From contig JBGZSM010000057.1 in assembly GCA_041853585.1 (NCBI GenBank), positions 1 to 7,961 on the forward strand: a stretch of 7,961 nt of DNA. The letters run 5' to 3'. The translations under genes were made by a program, and so were the position numbers. This stretch comes from JAUNKE01 sp041853585 (GTDB taxonomy: Bacteria; Bacillota; Clostridia; Peptostreptococcales; Filifactoraceae). The notes under the pieces are model-generated. The model was not told where the DNA came from. It saw only the letters and a program-made list of their open reading frames with translations, and did not search any database. Shown here one piece after another: positions 5,421 through 7,961 of the stretch; position 1 is the stretch's first letter; each line of letters opens with the position of its first letter.

Positions 5421-6950
5421 ATGGCAAAGGGAAGAATAAAGGAGCTTTTATTTGATATCAATAACAACTCGCTGATGGAGCTGGATGAGGACGGCAATCC
5501 GATTGATCATTCCGGAAAAACCGGAGACGAATTGCTTGATGTTCTGCTCGACAGCGAAGAGATAGCTCGCAATAAAATAAAAAATAACGATAAGGAAGAA
5601 CAAGAACCGGCGCAGGAAGCGGTGGAAGAACCCGCACAAGAGTCGCAAGACCCGAGCGAAGATTACGAAGTTTTGTCCAAAGAAGCGAGAGAGACTCTTG
5701 CGGAAGGCAAAGAAAAATTTGATGAAATGGTCGCAATCGGGGTCGAAAAAGTCAACGAAACCGTTAAACATACAAAAAAGATGACGAAGAAGGCATCCAA
5801 AAAGGCGGCGAAAAAAGCGAAAAAAGCATCGCAAAAAGCTGCCGAGATGACGAAGAATGCGGCTGAAAAAGCCAAACCGATTGCAGAGGCGACCGGAACG
5901 GCCATCAAAAATTCGACATCGGCGATTGCGGACGGCACGAAGAAAAAAATCGACAAGGCACAAAAGGATATTCAAAAGCATGGTTGGAAACAATTTTTGC
6001 TCGATAATCGCATTACCGTTGTGCTCGCGCTGTGCGTGGTTTTTATCGGCGGCGGAATTTATCTCTACAATTATAAGAAGTTGCCGACGCTCGGCAGAAC
6101 GCATTTGGAAACCTCGGGGGCCAATTACAAAAAACTCGATGTCAGAATGCATCCGATGGAAATTTTGTCTTTGGACAGAGCAAATCTGAAAGCCTTGCTT
6201 GGCGAGCCTGCAGGCTCGGGCGACGGCAAAACGGCCGAAACGAGATACGACACTTTTACGGCGAATTGGTTCGGCAAAGAGCGTAAGGGATGGTTCTTCT
6301 ACAATAAGGATAATCTCTATGAGCGCATCAAATTGCAAATTGCCGACCAGACCGGACAGCAGCTTTTCGACAAATTGAAAGAGCAGCTGGGGACGCCGAT
6401 GGAAGATAAAGACCCGAGCAAAAAAGAAGGTTATGCCGTTTGGGTCAAAGATGCCGTTCATTATAAATTGATGCATCACGGAAAATATGCAACGATCACG
6501 ATGACGCCGGCGAAATACGACAATCCGTCGAAGCTTGCACTCGGCAAAAATCCGCTGATGATTCAATATATCAACAATCTCGACCTCAACGGCGACGGCA
6601 AGATTGACGAAAAGATTGTGCTGCTCGGCAACAAGGTCGAAGGTTTGACATCGCGATTTGAAAAATTGTATCTGCTCGTTTGGGATGGCAAGAAAACTCA
6701 TCTCAAAGAGATGGATCCGGATTATGACGGAGGAAGCTATCCTCAAATCAATTTTGCCAACACCGACAACGAGCGGGATGAAGAAATTGTCATTTCAGCG
6801 GACAACAATGTGGTCGACAATTACAATGTATTCAAATACACCGGAGACGATGTGACTTTAATATATAAAGGATACGATTCGCCAATCAAGAAGATTGAAG
6901 AACAGGAAGAACAAAAGGGAAATGAACAAGAAGGAAATCCAAAAAATTAA
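5421..6950 (+). CDS. Bitopic membrane protein with Lys/Ala-rich helix and FG-GAP-like outer domain
   Basis: I do not recognise a named gene. The 509-residue product starts with an acidic, probably cytoplasmic region (1-112). A Lys/Ala-rich helix-forming stretch follows (about 115-186) with repeated KKA/KAA units, like histone H1 or LEA-type sequences. A single membrane span lies at about 198-217, flanked by R197 and K219-K220. The C-terminal 290 residues should be outside; they contain D388-L-N-G-D-G-K-I-D-E, an EF-hand/FG-GAP-like acidic loop lacking an acidic residue at loop position 12, and a second related patch ending NTDNERDEEIVIS, suggesting two propeller-type repeats. The tail is Glu/Lys/Gln-rich. 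AAAGGAG at 5408-5414 supports the ATG at 5421 over an upstream in-frame start. It could link nucleoid or cytoplasmic contacts to the surface; that is speculation. Confidence 0.8.
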   Translation: MAKGRIKELLFDINNNSLMELDEDGNPIDHSGKTGDELLDVLLDSEEIARNKIKNNDKEEQEPAQEAVEEPAQESQDPSEDYEVLSKEARETLAEGKEKFDEMVAIGVEKVNETVKHTKKMTKKASKKAAKKAKKASQKAAEMTKNAAEKAKPIAEATGTAIKNSTSAIADGTKKKIDKAQKDIQKHGWKQFLLDNRITVVLALCVVFIGGGIYLYNYKKLPTLGRTHLETSGANYKKLDVRMHPMEILSLDRANLKALLGEPAGSGDGKTAETRYDTFTANWFGKERKGWFFYNKDNLYERIKLQIADQTGQQLFDKLKEQLGTPMEDKDPSKKEGYAVWVKDAVHYKLMHHGKYATITMTPAKYDNPSKLALGKNPLMIQYINNLDLNGDGKIDEKIVLLGNKVEGLTSRFEKLYLLVWDGKKTHLKEMDPDYDGGSYPQINFANTDNERDEEIVISADNNVVDNYNVFKYTGDDVTLIYKGYDSPIKKIEEQEEQKGNEQEGNPKN

Positions 6951-7827
6951 GCTTTTTGCAACCGGAATTAAGAGCCGACATGAAGAATCCAAAGAGTTTT
7001 TCGTCGGTTTGGATGCTGAATTTTTTTCGGGAAGGAAAAAGCAGACGGCAACTTTTGTAGAAAAATTATATTATAACAAGGAATATCTGGAGCTTGACTT
7101 TGTGCAGGCTCTGGATTTTCTTGTGGAAGAAAGCATCAAATACGATGCGATGAATTTGATTTATAAAGAGCGCGGAGGTATTTTGACGATTATGGCGGAT
7201 GGCAAGGATGTCAAAATCAAAAAGCAGGAGCAGCCTGACGAAATCAATGTGCAAAGCCGCTCGGAGCGGGATTATTATATCAAAGCGTCCAAGGCACAAA
7301 ATCTTTTGCGCGAGATTGGGATTATGACCGGGGACGGTAAAATTAAGAATGACAAAATTCGCAAGTACAATCAAATCGACCATTTTATCGAGGTAGTTGA
7401 CCCCATCGTGCAGGCTTTGCCCAAAGACAGAAGCATCACCTTGCTCGACTGCGCTTGCGGAAAAAGTTATTTGACCTTCGTGCTCAATCATTACCTGGTC
7501 GAAGTGCTCAAACGAAAATGTCATATCATCGGCGTGGATTACAACAGCCAAGTCATCGAATCGTCGATTGAGCGATCCAAACGACTCGGCTATCAGAATA
7601 TGGAATTTGTGCAAGCTGACCTCAATTCTTTTGAGCCGAGCCGAAAAATCGACTTGCTCGTCAGCCTGCACGCCTGCGACAACGCGACCGATTTTGCAAT
7701 CGCTACGGGCGTTCGGCTCAATGTGCCCGCGATGATTGTCGTACCATGCTGTCACAAGGAATTTATTGAGCAACTCGATAATGAGATGATGGCGCCGATT
7801 TTCAGACATAATATTTTCAAAGCCTAA
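6922..7827 (+). CDS. Methyltransf_32-type SAM-dependent methyltransferase, C-terminally truncated
   Basis: The 301-residue product has an N-terminal helical region (1-170) including KAQNLLREIGIMT, then a class I methyltransferase fold: SAM-binding motif I L-D176-C-A-C-G-K-S-Y-L, the acidic strand end G-V-D-Y-N, the SLHACDNATD motif (H250, C252, D253, D257) and P275-C-C-H-K-E280. The last two motifs typify the Methyltransf_32 family (with GSTCD and METTL25 relatives); the substrate is not known to me. Family members I recall continue about 60 residues beyond the IFKA motif where this one stops, so the C-terminal strands seem lost. No shifted frame after the stop restores them. The start at 6922 overlaps the previous gene by 29 bases; GGG lies only two bases before ATG, so initiation probably depends on coupling. 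It may be inactive. Confidence 0.85.
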   Translation: MNKKEIQKIKLFATGIKSRHEESKEFFVGLDAEFFSGRKKQTATFVEKLYYNKEYLELDFVQALDFLVEESIKYDAMNLIYKERGGILTIMADGKDVKIKKQEQPDEINVQSRSERDYYIKASKAQNLLREIGIMTGDGKIKNDKIRKYNQIDHFIEVVDPIVQALPKDRSITLLDCACGKSYLTFVLNHYLVEVLKRKCHIIGVDYNSQVIESSIERSKRLGYQNMEFVQADLNSFEPSRKIDLLVSLHACDNATDFAIATGVRLNVPAMIVVPCCHKEFIEQLDNEMMAPIFRHNIFKA

Positions 7828-7961
7828 ATTGCAATAGCAAATGCATATTTTGTAGAAAAAATTGAAAAGCACTAAATTCAACACATGGAACGGGTACTTG
7901 CAGAACAGAATTTAGTCGGATGCCGTCAAGACCAAAAGAGAAACGAGTCTTGATGGCATGA
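7828..7961. other. Unassigned sequence after the truncated methyltransferase, possible mobile-element edge
   Basis: No complete gene is visible and no terminator follows the methyltransferase. A 23-codon frame begins at ATG 7885 with residues MERVLAEQNL and stops at 7954. That opening is reminiscent of group II intron reverse transcriptase N-termini, but it does not continue as one. The segment ends in a strong hairpin. It may be the start of an insertion or a rearrangement junction; no target duplication or terminal repeat can be tested inside the window. Confidence 0.3.
7920..7959. repeat. 13-bp-stem inverted repeat near the window edge
   Basis: ATGCCGTCAAGAC (7920-7932) pairs with GTCTTGATGGCAT (7947-7959); twelve Watson-Crick pairs and one G-T position, with a 14-base loop. 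No T-run is visible before the window ends, so it is not a clear terminator. Imperfect hairpins of this kind occur at IS200/IS605-type element ends and in structured RNAs; neither can be confirmed. Confidence 0.6.

Noticed and set aside
5448..6746. A 432-codon reverse-strand frame opposite the large membrane protein
   Set aside because: It is rich in Phe, Arg and Cys as expected for the antisense of a Lys/Glu/Ala-rich gene, and lacks a start context. The forward gene has a clear ribosome site and coherent domain structure.
7066..7884. A 272-codon reverse-strand frame opposite the methyltransferase
   Set aside because: The forward frame carries recognisable SAM-binding motifs; the reverse one shows none and no ribosome site.
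1..7961. tRNA genes or a CRISPR array
   Set aside because: No cloverleaf-like segment with a TTCGA-type arm and no regularly spaced direct repeats were seen by eye.

Overview
The window looks like chromosomal DNA of a low-GC, probably anaerobic member of the Bacillota (Clostridia-like). This rests on AT-rich intergenic DNA, strong AAAGGAG/GGAGG-type ribosome binding sites, TTGACA/TATAAT and extended -10 (TGnTATAAT) promoters, and a cobalamin-dependent ribonucleotide reductase. Genus cannot be fixed from the sequence alone.

Left part (1-1700). A gene-free AT-rich stretch of 324 bases precedes a tight + strand cluster: a short DUF2089-type helix-turn-helix protein (325-621), a three-pass membrane protein overlapping it by 4 bases (618-995), and after 131 bases a small lipoprotein (1127-1528). 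A hairpin followed by a T-rich run (1659-1699) probably ends transcription. The layout suggests an envelope-sensing unit: cytoplasmic DNA-binding protein, membrane partner, surface lipoprotein. That role is inference.

Centre (1700-4500). The main metabolic gene is an adenosylcobalamin-dependent, monomeric-type class II ribonucleoside-triphosphate reductase (nrdJ, 2038-4386) with an N-terminal ATP-cone and all five expected catalytic or redox cysteines. Its upstream region carries a tandem cluster of DnaA-box sequences (1742-1782) and an NrdR box (1940-1955) lying exactly between the -35 and -10 elements of an extended -10 promoter. dNTP supply may thus be wired both to NrdR (nucleotide sensing) and to DnaA (replication initiation). 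A long A-tract/T-tract hairpin (4455-4491) serves as a shared bidirectional terminator.

Right part (4497-6950). On the - strand a TetR-family repressor (5207-4614) is followed, 9 bases after its stop, by a 35-residue single-pass membrane microprotein (4604-4497) that is easily missed by gene callers. The tetR promoter has a consensus TTGACA -35 inside a perfect inverted repeat (TGACA-N4-TGTCA), a likely autoregulatory operator. Divergently, an extended -10 promoter reads into a 509-residue bitopic membrane protein (5421-6950) with a Lys/Ala-rich cytoplasmic helix, one membrane span and an outer domain with FG-GAP/EF-hand-like acidic repeats.

Right edge (6922-7961). A Methyltransf_32-type SAM-dependent methyltransferase overlaps the preceding gene by 29 bases. 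It stops just after the conserved PCCHKE region, apparently missing its usual C-terminal segment. The following 134 bases hold no recognisable gene but contain a 13-bp-stem hairpin and a short reading frame, suggesting a mobile-element or rearrangement boundary at the window edge.
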